A stretch of DNA of 64,000 nucleotides, taken from assembly GCA_045588915.1 (NCBI GenBank), contig JAZNFA010000009.1:1-64000 (forward strand), in the 5' to 3' direction. A program made the translations under genes and the position numbers. The notes under the pieces were generated by a model. The model was given only the letters and a program-made list of their open reading frames with translations, did no database searches and was not told where the DNA came from. The stretch comes from RGIG8050 sp045588915. GTDB taxonomy: Bacteria > Bacillota > Clostridia > Christensenellales > UBA1242. How positions within the stretch are numbered: position 1 is the stretch's first letter; each line of letters opens with the position of its first letter. Of this stretch, positions 36,241 through 44,557 are shown one piece after another.

Positions 36241-36531
36241 AAAACACCACACGAAGTGGTGTAATGGTGTTGGACACGGTTCGGTCGTTTCCCAAAAAAC
36301 GGTAACCAGTCTAATGGCTCGGTCTGGCGTCACTTAATTAGCTCGGCGAAAACTGTTTAGTGCTGCTTGGTTCCCCATCTGACACGATTCGCAATCTCAC
36401 CGACTACTAAGCCGTCAAACGTCAACACCGATAGATGCTGTCTATCATCATTCGGTACGCGCTCTCAGCCGTGTGGTCAATCCCGGTTAGCGCACGGGTG
36501 ACAGGCAGTCGCTAATTGCCCATTTATCCAA
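36241..36531 (-). ncRNA. Large (Alu-domain) SRP RNA
   Basis: About 290 bases on the minus strand. The core of domain IV reads GTCAGATGGGGAACCAAGCA then GCACTAA, the same order as the consensus GTCAGG-TCC-GGAA-GGA-AGCAGC with a swapped stem and GGAA tetraloop. It also has GTGCGCTAACCGGG and long 5' and 3' domains typical of the Bacillus-type scRNA with an Alu domain. TATAAT at 36543-36538 lies just upstream and a terminator hairpin ACACCAC-TTCG-TGTGGTGT ends it. It is the RNA scaffold of the signal recognition particle. Confidence 0.88.
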
Positions 36532-36537
36532 CATTGA

Positions 36538-36589
36538 ATTATAGCATAACTCAAAAGATATTGCAAGTAATCCACTGTCGTGCTATAAT
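36538..36589. promoter_or_regulatory. Back-to-back promoters sharing one palindromic -35 box
   Basis: TTGCAA (36561-36566) is its own reverse complement. On the plus strand it is 17 bases from TATAAT (36584-36589), seven bases before the dnaB ATG. On the minus strand it is also 17 bases from TATAAT (36543-36538), seven bases before the SRP RNA start. One hexamer thus serves as -35 for both. Confidence 0.75.
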
Positions 36590-36596
36590 TTTTTTA

Positions 36597-38057
36597 ATGT
36601 TATACAACTTGGAAGCTGAACAATCTGTAATTGCTGCTGTGCTGTTGGACAATAACTGTTTGGAAACTTTTACACGTTTACAACCGTCACATTTTTATAC
36701 TCCAGCGCACCGTATTATTTATAAAGCAATTTGTTATTTGGCGACTAAGAATGTTGCTATCGATTTGGTGACTTTGTCAGAACGTTTGAAATCGACAGGT
36801 GAGTTAGATGATGTTGGTGGTACTGAATATTTAGCAAACTTAATCGATATTGTGCCTTCATCAGTTAACTTCCGTCATTATATTGCAATTTTACGTAAGG
36901 ATGAAACTTTACGCCGTTTGCAACGTGCAGCTGCTGATATTACTAAATCTTTAACAAAACCAGAAGAAAAACAAAAACACTTTATGGAAGATGCTCAGGC
37001 GGCTGTGCAATTTGCTGAGCGTTTGATTTTTGATATTAGTAAAGAACAAGAGCGTCAGGAATTAACCAAATTATCTAACGATTTGCCGACTGTTTTAAAT
37101 AATTTCGAATTAGTAGCGAATAACCCTGCGGCTTTAAGGGGAATTAAGACAGGTTATACTGTGTTGGACAGTATCACGAATGGTTTGCAAAAAGGTTCTT
37201 TAATCATTATTGGTGCACGTCCAAGTGTGGGTAAAACTAGTTTTGCTTTGAATATTGTTTTAAATGCTGCGTTGCATAGTAAAGCAAAGGTTGCTGTTTT
37301 CTCTTTGGAAATGGGAAAAGTAGAACTTGTCAATCGTGCAATTTGTTCGGTCGCTCGGGTTTCGTTATCACGTGCTTTGCACGGTGAATTAACTCCGGAA
37401 GAATGGTCACGTTTATGGGATGCTAATGCAAAATTACAAAATGCAGATATTTATTTGGATGCTAGCAGTTCAATTACGGCAACAGAAATTTTGCGTAAAT
37501 GTATGCGTTTGAAACGTGAACGTGGTTTGGATTTGGTAATGATTGACTATTTAGGTTTAATGGGTGCGCCTGCAACAGAGACACGTAATGAAAGTCGTCA
37601 AGAGCAAGTTGCGGCGAATAGCCGTATGATGAAAATGATGGCGAAAGAATTAGAGGTGCCAGTCTTAATGTTATCGCAGTTGAATCGTGGTGTAGAAGCT
37701 CGTTCTAATAAATCAGATAGTGAACCAATGTTATCTGACTTACGTGAATCTGGTTCAATTGAGCAAGATGCTGATATGGTTTTATTTATTCACAAACCGA
37801 AAACAGAAACACAAAGTGAACAAAATGCACACAGTCGTGATTATGAAGCGAAAATTATTGTAGCAAAGAACCGTAGTGGTCCGACTCCGTATTTCAAATT
37901 ACAATTCATTGGTGAATTGACAACCTTTATGAATCCAGAAGATGTCAGCAAGAATAATGGAGTCGCTACGGTTGCTGTTCCTCAAACTAAAGTCAAAGCA
38001 AATTTACCAGAAATTGTACCATTACAAGATGCAAGTGACATTAATGATATATTTTAA
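36597..38057 (+). CDS. dnaB: Replicative DNA helicase DnaB/DnaC
   Basis: 486 residues. The N-terminal domain begins NLEAEQSVIAAVLLDNNCLE. The RecA-like domain has Walker A GARPSVGKTSFALNI (about 205-219), FSLEMGK, DLVMIDYLGLM and LSQLNRGVEARSNK with LSDLRESGSIEQDAD. It unwinds DNA at the fork. The start at 36597 was chosen from the -10 spacing (leaderless). The open frame further upstream is the promoter region. Confidence 0.95.
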   Translation: MLYNLEAEQSVIAAVLLDNNCLETFTRLQPSHFYTPAHRIIYKAICYLATKNVAIDLVTLSERLKSTGELDDVGGTEYLANLIDIVPSSVNFRHYIAILRKDETLRRLQRAAADITKSLTKPEEKQKHFMEDAQAAVQFAERLIFDISKEQERQELTKLSNDLPTVLNNFELVANNPAALRGIKTGYTVLDSITNGLQKGSLIIIGARPSVGKTSFALNIVLNAALHSKAKVAVFSLEMGKVELVNRAICSVARVSLSRALHGELTPEEWSRLWDANAKLQNADIYLDASSSITATEILRKCMRLKRERGLDLVMIDYLGLMGAPATETRNESRQEQVAANSRMMKMMAKELEVPVLMLSQLNRGVEARSNKSDSEPMLSDLRESGSIEQDADMVLFIHKPKTETQSEQNAHSRDYEAKIIVAKNRSGPTPYFKLQFIGELTTFMNPEDVSKNNGVATVAVPQTKVKANLPEIVPLQDASDINDIF

Positions 38058-38080
38058 AAAAACACCATTATGGTGTTTTT
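38058..38080. terminator. Bidirectional terminator after dnaB
   Basis: AAAAACACCA-TTA-TGGTGTTTTT. It lies between the convergent dnaB and the membrane gene at 38079. Confidence 0.75.
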
Positions 38081-38438
38081 ATTTGTCCGAAGAATCGTGA
38101 TTGTTATTTTTAATGTATTCATCGGTTAAGTTATCATACGAGTCAGAACGGTGGAGTTCATAGGTGTTATTTTCGTCGGCGTCTGCACCTTGAATTTTTT
38201 GTGCAATGTCGGCAATGTTCGCGATGTTGCTTTTGCGATTGCTGATGAGTTTACTAATTGCACGAGCCACTGTCGGGTACAACCACAAGATTGCACCCGC
38301 AAGCCCGCATAAAAAACCTACAATTAACATCCAAATTGGAGTAGCTGGAGTAATTAAAGCTAACAAAAAAAAGATTGCACCAAGTGTAAATAAGGCGCTT
38401 TCAATGATAGCTAATAATGTTCCTTTCCCCAATTTCAT
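38079..38438 (-). CDS. Small membrane protein, unrecognised
   Basis: 119 residues. Two hydrophobic segments (ALFTLGAIFFLLALIT and MLIVGFLCGLAGAILWL) precede a basic then acidic cytoplasmic tail. It lies 10 bases downstream of a 14-residue cysteine peptide gene on the same strand and probably shares its promoter. Family unknown. The pairing with the peptide is the only context clue. Confidence 0.5.
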   Translation of the reverse strand: MKLGKGTLLAIIESALFTLGAIFFLLALITPATPIWMLIVGFLCGLAGAILWLYPTVARAISKLISNRKSNIANIADIAQKIQGADADENNTYELHRSDSYDNLTDEYIKNNNHDSSDK

Positions 38439-38448
38439 AGTCTGTTAA

Positions 38449-38493
38449 TTATTTCGTAGGTTTGCCGCAACCTGGACATCCTTCACATCCCAT
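38449..38493 (-). CDS. 14-residue cysteine microprotein MGCEGCPGCGKPTK
   Basis: A minimal gene: ATG at 38493, TAA at 38451-38449. AGGAGG lies nine bases before the ATG, the best ribosome-binding site in this area. A promoter TTGCAT, 17 bases, TAATAT precedes it. The peptide has three cysteines spaced CxxCxxC, flanked by glycines, a layout able to hold a metal or to be a maturation substrate. No hydrophobic segment. The next gene on the strand is the 119-residue membrane protein. Function unknown; coding is supported by the expression signals. Confidence 0.55.
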   Translation of the reverse strand: MGCEGCPGCGKPTK

Positions 38494-38586
38494 TGAACAA
38501 TACCTCCTGTAAATATATATTAACAGTAAATAGAAATAGATGCAAATTGTTTACTTGTTTTTTTTTGCAATGTATACTGTATTTAG

Positions 38587-39252
38587 ATGGAAACAAATGC
38601 TGTTATTTTCGAAGACAATCATTTATTGGTCGTAATTAAACCTCAAAATGTGCCAACAGTGGCAGATAGTTCAAAGGACGAAAGTTTACAAGAATCTTTA
38701 AAAGCACAGACAGGTGGTTTTGTTGGAATTGTGCATCGTTTAGATCGTGTGACTGGTGGTGTGATGGTTTTTGCGAAAACAAGTAAGGCGGCGGCACGTC
38801 TCTCTGAACAAATTAAGGATGGTACGTTTAAGAAAACTTATTATGCTGTGGTGAACGGAATTCCGAAGGAGCGTTCAGCAACTTTGGTCAATTGGTTGGC
38901 GAAAGACACTGTGCGCAATACGGTAGCTGTCGTGCCACAAACAACAACTGGTGCGAAGCGAGCTGAATTAACTTATAAAATTATTGATACGGTAAAGGGT
39001 GATGCATTGGTCGCTGTGGAGTTAGAAACTGGTCGTTCGCATCAAATTCGTGTGCAAATGAAACATATTGGCAATCCGATTGTGGGTGATGCTCGTTATG
39101 GTGGTAGTCGCAAAGGGATTAAGGACATTGCTTTATGGGCTTATCAGTTAGAGTTTAATCATCCAACAACGCACGATCGAATGAAGTTTATTGTAAATCC
39201 ACCGGAAGATGGTGCTTGGGCAAATTTTGATTTCAGGAGAAAACGTCAGTGA
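38587..39252 (+). CDS. RluA-family pseudouridine synthase
   Basis: 221 residues, catalytic domain only, without the S4 domain. The motif IVHRLDRVTGGVMVFAKTSK carries the Asp nucleophile, and ELETGRSHQIRVQMKHIG is the second conserved block. It isomerises uridine in rRNA or tRNA; the target is unknown. TATACT is eight bases before ATG, so the leader is absent or about two bases. It overlaps the next gene by four bases. Confidence 0.9.
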   Translation: METNAVIFEDNHLLVVIKPQNVPTVADSSKDESLQESLKAQTGGFVGIVHRLDRVTGGVMVFAKTSKAAARLSEQIKDGTFKKTYYAVVNGIPKERSATLVNWLAKDTVRNTVAVVPQTTTGAKRAELTYKIIDTVKGDALVAVELETGRSHQIRVQMKHIGNPIVGDARYGGSRKGIKDIALWAYQLEFNHPTTHDRMKFIVNPPEDGAWANFDFRRKRQ

Positions 39253-39950
39253 AAATTTTCGCCTTATCGGATTTTCATCTCTCGTTTTCCGTTGATAAAC
39301 CGATGAATATTTTTGGGGATCATTGGCAAAATTACGAAGAAGAAATAAAAAAAAATTGGAATGCTGTGGTCGGTCCAGATGACGTTGGAATTATTGCTGG
39401 CGATATTTCGTGGGCAATGCGTATGGAAGAAACGCAAGCTGATTTTGACTTTATTCGTAATTTGAATGGAACTAAAGTAATCATTCGTGGCAATCACGAT
39501 TATTGGTGGAAGAGTGTTTCGAAAATTCGCACTTTTGTCGGTGATACAATTAAGGTTTTACAAAATGATAGTGTTACAATTGGTGATACAATTTTTGTGG
39601 GGACACGTGGCTGGCAAACTCCAGAACGTAATCGTGTACAAACAGAGGAAGACAAAAAAATTTATGATCGTGAAGTAATGCGTTTTGAAATGTCTTTACA
39701 GAGTGCTGGCGAAAAGGGTGATAAAAAGTTAGTTGCTATTTTACATTATCCACCATTCAATTGTTTGCGTGATGATTCACCGTTTACAAAGCTGTGTGAA
39801 AAATATCACGTTGATGCAGTAATTTATGGTCATTTACATGGTAAGGGCGGACGTGGTGACGTAGTCTATACAAAGAATGGCATTAAGTATTATTTAACGA
39901 GTACCGATCTATTACGTCATCAACCTTTGGAAATCAATTTAGATAAATAG
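39249..39950 (+). CDS. Calcineurin-like metallophosphoesterase
   Basis: 233 residues from a GTG that overlaps the upstream stop (GTGA). Metal ligands appear in order: SDFHLS, GDISWAM, RGNHDYWW, LHYPPF and YGHLHGK. This is the full set for a two-metal phosphoesterase. The substrate is unknown; the protein resembles the uncharacterised cytosolic group common in Clostridia. Confidence 0.88.
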   Translation: MKIFALSDFHLSFSVDKPMNIFGDHWQNYEEEIKKNWNAVVGPDDVGIIAGDISWAMRMEETQADFDFIRNLNGTKVIIRGNHDYWWKSVSKIRTFVGDTIKVLQNDSVTIGDTIFVGTRGWQTPERNRVQTEEDKKIYDREVMRFEMSLQSAGEKGDKKLVAILHYPPFNCLRDDSPFTKLCEKYHVDAVIYGHLHGKGGRGDVVYTKNGIKYYLTSTDLLRHQPLEINLDK

Positions 39951-39986
39951 TTCACTTTTTTGATGCGTCAAACATAAATAGCAATA

Positions 39987-40781
39987 ATGTTACTTGAATT
40001 TACAAAAATGCAAGGTGTAGGTAATGATTATATTTATATTGATGCACGTAATCAAACAATATCTCAACCACAAGCATTAGCGCAACAGCTGAGTAATCGT
40101 CATTTTGGAATTGGTAGTGATGGATTAGTTTTGCTTTTGCCTGCTGTGGCTGGTGCCGATGTGACGATGGCGATGTATAATGCTGATGGTAGTGAAGGTT
40201 TGATGTGTGGTAATGCCGTTCGTTGTGTGGCGCAATGGATGTATGAAAATCAAGAAATAAGTGGTAACGTTGTTCGCATCGCTACTAAGAGTGGAATTAA
40301 GGTTGTTCAACGCTTACGTGATAATTTTTACAGTGTCAATATGGGAACAGTTAAAGTTGATACTGTGAATTTACAAGGCATTCAAGGGTTAACAACAGTT
40401 GACGTGGGAAATCCCCACGTTGTTTGGTTTCCACAATTTGAAATTCAAAATTATGAGATTAAAAGGTTAGGGCAAAGATTAGAACACAGTCAAGTTTTTC
40501 CAAACGGAACGAACGTTGAGTTTGTACAAGTGATTGGAAAGAATTGGTTAAAGATGAGAGTATGGGAACGGGGAACAGGTGAAACTCTGGGATGTGGTAC
40601 AGGTGCTTGTGCTGCCGCTGTTGCCAGTGTGGTACGTGGTTTTTGTAATCGTGAAGAATTGATTCGTGTACAGTTACCGGGTGGTGAATTAGTAGTTGAT
40701 TATAGTGCCGAATATGTGCGCTTGATAGGTCCTACTGTGACGGTTTTTCGTGGTGTAATTGAGGTTCATAATGAAAATTAA
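39987..40781 (+). CDS. dapF: Diaminopimelate epimerase
   Basis: 264 residues. The two catalytic cysteines lie in GLMCGNAVRCVAQW and ETLGCGTGACAAAV, and FTKMQGVGNDYIYIDA begins the protein. It converts LL- to meso-diaminopimelate for peptidoglycan and lysine. It overlaps dapL by 11 bases, giving a two-gene lysine/wall unit. Confidence 0.95.
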   Translation: MLLEFTKMQGVGNDYIYIDARNQTISQPQALAQQLSNRHFGIGSDGLVLLLPAVAGADVTMAMYNADGSEGLMCGNAVRCVAQWMYENQEISGNVVRIATKSGIKVVQRLRDNFYSVNMGTVKVDTVNLQGIQGLTTVDVGNPHVVWFPQFEIQNYEIKRLGQRLEHSQVFPNGTNVEFVQVIGKNWLKMRVWERGTGETLGCGTGACAAAVASVVRGFCNREELIRVQLPGGELVVDYSAEYVRLIGPTVTVFRGVIEVHNEN

Positions 40782-41958
40782 TCAACATTATTTAGCACTA
40801 CCAGAAAATTATTTGTTTAGTAAAGTAGCTGCCAAAACACAGCAATTTCAAAAATTACATCCCACACGGTCGTTAATTAAATTAAGCATTGGTGATGTTT
40901 CACGACCGTTACCAGGGTGTATCGTGAGGGCTTTGCGACAAGCTTGTAGCGAAATGGGACAAGTTAAAACCTTTCGTGGTTATGGACCAGAAATTGGTTA
41001 TCTCTGGCTGCGTGAAGCGATTGCTAAGTTTTATTGTGCACAGTATCAAGTAAAAGTAGCGAGTGATGAAATTATCATTAGTGATGGTGCGAAAAGTGAT
41101 GTAAGTAATATTTTAGATATTTTTAATGCACAAGTTAAAGTTGCAATGTGTAATCCAGTGTATCCAGTTTATTTGGAAACTAATTTAATGTTAGGACGGC
41201 AAGTGCAGTTTTTTGAAGCTACTGCCGAGAATAATTTTTTGCCTTTACCAAATGATGAAATTCAAGCAGATGTTATTTATTTGTGTAATCCAGCGAATCC
41301 AACTGGGGTTTGTTATAACCGTGCACAGTTGCAGCAGTGGGTAGATTTTGCACGAGAACATAATGCGATTATATTGTACGATGCAGCTTATGCTTGTTTT
41401 ATTACAGAACCTGATTTACCAAAAAGTATTTATGAAATAAATGGTGCATACGAGTGTGCGATTGAGATTTGTTCATTATCAAAAATGGCTGGGTTTACTG
41501 GCGTAAGGTGTGGCTATACCATTATTCCCAAACAACTACGTCGGGACGGTGTTAGTCTTAATCAGTTATGGCGTCGTCGTCAATCGACCAAATTTAATGG
41601 GGTGAGTTATATTGTGCAACGAGGTGCTGCGACTGTGTTTACGCCTGTTGGACTAAGTGAAATTCAAAGAAATATTATTTATTATCAACGAAATTTACGT
41701 TTGATATGTCATACTTTGAATAAGTTAAAGTGGCAATTTTTTGGTGGAGTAAATGCGCCTTATGTATGGGTGCGTTGTCCAGAACAAATGAAATCGTGGC
41801 AGTTTTTTGATTATTTATTGAATGACTTAGGAATTGTTTGTACGCCTGGTGTGGGGTTTGGAAGTTGTGGCGAAGGTTATGTGCGATTAACCGGATTTAA
41901 TACGTACAAAAACACACGGATTGCTTGTCAACGCTTATTGCAACTATTGAAGCGTTAA
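40771..41958 (+). CDS. dapL: LL-diaminopimelate aminotransferase
   Basis: 395 residues, PLP enzyme of fold type I. LIKLSIGDVSRPLPGCIV, GYGPEIGYLWLREAI, ISDGAKSDVSNILDIF, CNPANPTGV, YDAAYACF and SLSKMAGFTGVRCGYT (PLP Lys) match DapL. It makes LL-DAP directly from tetrahydrodipicolinate, so the acyl branch (dapD, dapE) may be unnecessary. The start is ATG 40771, inside the end of dapF. Confidence 0.93.
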   Translation: MKINQHYLALPENYLFSKVAAKTQQFQKLHPTRSLIKLSIGDVSRPLPGCIVRALRQACSEMGQVKTFRGYGPEIGYLWLREAIAKFYCAQYQVKVASDEIIISDGAKSDVSNILDIFNAQVKVAMCNPVYPVYLETNLMLGRQVQFFEATAENNFLPLPNDEIQADVIYLCNPANPTGVCYNRAQLQQWVDFAREHNAIILYDAAYACFITEPDLPKSIYEINGAYECAIEICSLSKMAGFTGVRCGYTIIPKQLRRDGVSLNQLWRRRQSTKFNGVSYIVQRGAATVFTPVGLSEIQRNIIYYQRNLRLICHTLNKLKWQFFGGVNAPYVWVRCPEQMKSWQFFDYLLNDLGIVCTPGVGFGSCGEGYVRLTGFNTYKNTRIACQRLLQLLKR

Positions 41959-42007
41959 AGCTAGTGTTGATATGTGATGTAACTTGCGCAGTGCAAGTTT
42001 TTTTGCT

Positions 42008-42099
42008 ATACTTGTGGCAGATTTGTTCCCTTAGTTCAATGGATAGAACGGAAGCCTCCTAAGCTTCAGATGTGGTTTCGACTACCGCAGGGAACACCA
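42008..42099 (+). tRNA. tRNA-Arg(CCT) with its promoter -10 box
   Basis: The mature gene is 42025-42099: GTTCCCT pairs with AGGGAAC, the anticodon stem GAAGC/GCTTC encloses CTCCTAA (anticodon CCT), and CCA is encoded. TATACT (42008-42013), with TTGCGC 17 bases upstream, is the promoter; the entry begins at the -10 box. The nuclease-like gene begins 19 bases after the tRNA. Confidence 0.9.
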
Positions 42100-42118
42100 T
42101 ATTAACAATAGGAGTATA

Positions 42119-43210
42119 ATGTTAATCGATTATTGCGAATTGCAAAAAAAGTTGAAAAATATTCAAGAAAAGAAAACGCCTAAAACTTTTTTAGTAGTAC
42201 TTGATAAGACCTATAACGAAGTGATTATTTCTAAATACTTAGCTTATTTTTTAGATGAAAGAAAGACTAGTCGTACAATTATTGAAAATATTTTAAAGCA
42301 AACTTCTTCAAAAAATGAATCTGTTGATTTTGTTGAATTATTAGAGTCTGCTAATTTTGAAAGCATAGAAACCGAAATTCATATTTCGCGGAAAGACAGG
42401 TTGGATATACTCATCAAGTATTCCAATTTTTGGATTGTCATCGAAAATAAAATTTATGCTTTTGAGTCAAAAGACAATCAAACGGTGAATTATGAAAAAC
42501 GAATAAAGAATGCTAATACAAATAAATTGCCAGTTAAATTTATTTATCTCAAGCCAGAGTTTAATAAATCTAAACCGTCTAATCCAAAATTTAGAGAGTT
42601 TTTATATAAAGATTTGGTGGGGCTTTTTCAGCAATTAAATAAGAATGATTTGAAAGACCAGGAGAATTATATTTACCTTCAAGATTTTATAAAACATATA
42701 AAGGAGTTTTTAATGAAAGATAATAATTTATTTACGGATGAAAAAACATTGAAATTTTATTTGGATAACAAAAGTAAAATTGATTACATTATCAGTGTTT
42801 ACAAAGGAGAAACGCAAAAGATTCGTAATTTTATTGTGGAAAGTATTGTTAGTGAATTTCCTGGTTTCAAAGTATATGTTACAGCTCGTTATATTCAAAT
42901 CTTTAAAGATCATTGGGAAAATTACGAGCATAATGGAATTCATTTTGAAATATTAACAAATAAAGATAAAAATTTTGATGAATTACTTAGTGGTAAAATA
43001 AAGTTAAACTTTATGTTACATAATGAAAAAAAGACAAAAGATAAATATTCAAACATAGTCCATAATTCATATATACAAGTCAAAGAATTTACATTTGGAA
43101 GTAACGAAGAGGTGCAAAAATCTGTCAATGAAATTTTAGAACAGCTACATCGTATGATTGATGAGTGTGAAGTAGATATTGATACGAAAATTAGTCAAAA
43201 ACTGATTTAA
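42119..43210 (+). CDS. PD-(D/E)XK nuclease superfamily protein
   Basis: 363 residues, lysine-rich and very AT-rich. The nuclease core is RLDILIKYSNFWIVIENKIY (about 95-114), where the Asp and the E-N-K triad fit the PD-(D/E)XK_4 family. A Gln/Tyr helix follows (DNQTVNYEKRI). The C-terminal half is a separate domain. AGGAG sits five bases before ATG. Placement directly behind a tRNA gene and base composition suggest acquired DNA, possibly a defence gene. No partner gene is evident. Confidence 0.7.
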   Translation: MLIDYCELQKKLKNIQEKKTPKTFLVVLDKTYNEVIISKYLAYFLDERKTSRTIIENILKQTSSKNESVDFVELLESANFESIETEIHISRKDRLDILIKYSNFWIVIENKIYAFESKDNQTVNYEKRIKNANTNKLPVKFIYLKPEFNKSKPSNPKFREFLYKDLVGLFQQLNKNDLKDQENYIYLQDFIKHIKEFLMKDNNLFTDEKTLKFYLDNKSKIDYIISVYKGETQKIRNFIVESIVSEFPGFKVYVTARYIQIFKDHWENYEHNGIHFEILTNKDKNFDELLSGKIKLNFMLHNEKKTKDKYSNIVHNSYIQVKEFTFGSNEEVQKSVNEILEQLHRMIDECEVDIDTKISQKLI

Positions 43211-43226
43211 GGGTAAATTTTAACTT

Positions 43227-43778
43227 ATGCAAGATATTAAGTTTGAGTTTTATAAAAGTGGTCCGGATGTTTTACTTATTTTGACTGGCGCAGGTGGAAC
43301 GACAAAAGGCTATGCTAATAAATACGAAAAAATTGCTAAAGCGGCGATGCAAAAGTTTAATTTATCGGTTGTTGTGGCATCGATACCAAGTAGGGTGTGG
43401 TTGCAATCTGAACAATGTTTAAGTGAAATAATGAATTTTGTGCATAGTAAAATGTCAAATGTTTATTGTGTTTATGCAATGGGACATTCAATGGGGGCTA
43501 ATCTTGTGTTATGGCATTTTGCAAAGTTTACGGAAATTAAAAAAGTTTTGGCTGTTAATCCTGTTATGACTGTGAATTTGCATTTATTCAATCGGTTACA
43601 AAATATTAAAAAGCCAATGCAAGTCGTTTTTGGAGAAAATGATGAATCGTGTCAGTTTGCCGAAATGTTACCAAAAAATATTAAAGTGGACGTACTTGTC
43701 GGTGTTGACCATAATTTTACTAAACATTTAGATTTATTTATTCAGTTACCAGAAAAGTATTTGTTTAGTTCAATTTGA
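43227..43778 (+). CDS. Small alpha/beta hydrolase-fold protein
   Basis: 183 residues. VLLILTGAGGTTKGYANKYE is the first strand and oxyanion region, GHSMGANLVLWHF carries the GxSxG nucleophile, VFGENDESCQF the acid and GVDHNFTKH the His. Substrate unknown. It follows the nuclease-like gene by 16 bases and may be cotranscribed with it. Confidence 0.75.
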   Translation: MQDIKFEFYKSGPDVLLILTGAGGTTKGYANKYEKIAKAAMQKFNLSVVVASIPSRVWLQSEQCLSEIMNFVHSKMSNVYCVYAMGHSMGANLVLWHFAKFTEIKKVLAVNPVMTVNLHLFNRLQNIKKPMQVVFGENDESCQFAEMLPKNIKVDVLVGVDHNFTKHLDLFIQLPEKYLFSSI

Positions 43779-43825
43779 AAAATAGTTTGTACTTTGTTTC
43801 TTTTTTGGCTACAATAAAATAATCT

Positions 43826-44557
43826 ATGCAAGGTAGAGTTCATTCGATTGAAACTTTTGGTGCAGTCGACGGACCAGGAATTCGCTTCGTCGTTTTTTTA
43901 CAAGGGTGTCCAATGCGCTGTTTATACTGTCATAATCCTGACACTTGGCAGGTTGATGCTGGGCGTTTGATGACAGTGCAAGAATTATTAGTTGAAATTA
44001 AAAAATACAAAAACTATTTTGGTGTGGATGGTGGTGTTACTGTTACAGGTGGCGAACCTTTAATGCAAATTGATTTTGTGATTGAGCTTTTCCGTGCTTT
44101 GAAGAAATTAAAAATTCACACTTGTTTAGATACGTCGGGTGTTTTGTTTTGTAATGAAAAAAATGTGAGAAAAAAATATGATGAATTGATGAAGTATACT
44201 GATTTAGTGTTATTAGATTTAAAACAAATCAATGAACAAAAACATCAAATTTTGACTGGACACATAAATCAAAATATTTTGAATTTTGCACATTATTTAG
44301 ATGCAAAAAAAATTCCTGTGTGGGTTCGTTTTGTTTTAGTGCCAACTGTTACAGATGATATAACAGACATTAAAAAATTAAAAGATTTTATAAGTAATTT
44401 AAAGAATGTTGTTAAAATTGAAGTTTTACCGTATCATACTATGGGGGAAAAAAAATACGCTGAATTACAAATTGATTATCGTTTAAAAGGTATTCCAACA
44501 CCCACCAAAGAACAGATTGCGACAGTTGAACAAATATTAAAAGGAGATAACAAATGA
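43826..44557 (+). CDS. pflA: Pyruvate formate-lyase activating enzyme
   Basis: 243 residues, radical SAM. The cluster motif is QGCPMRCLYCHNPDTW (CxxxCxxC), with GGVTVTGGEPLMQ next. It uses S-adenosylmethionine and a 4Fe-4S cluster to create the glycyl radical in PflB. A promoter TTGTAC-17-TACAAT lies ten bases before ATG. It overlaps pflB by four bases. Confidence 0.95.
   Translation: MQGRVHSIETFGAVDGPGIRFVVFLQGCPMRCLYCHNPDTWQVDAGRLMTVQELLVEIKKYKNYFGVDGGVTVTGGEPLMQIDFVIELFRALKKLKIHTCLDTSGVLFCNEKNVRKKYDELMKYTDLVLLDLKQINEQKHQILTGHINQNILNFAHYLDAKKIPVWVRFVLVPTVTDDITDIKKLKDFISNLKNVVKIEVLPYHTMGEKKYAELQIDYRLKGIPTPTKEQIATVEQILKGDNK

Noticed and set aside
36253..36528. SRP RNA region read as a coding or promoter-only gap
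   Set aside because: No frame of useful length exists there, and the conserved SRP core with GGAA tetraloop and AGCAGC explains it.
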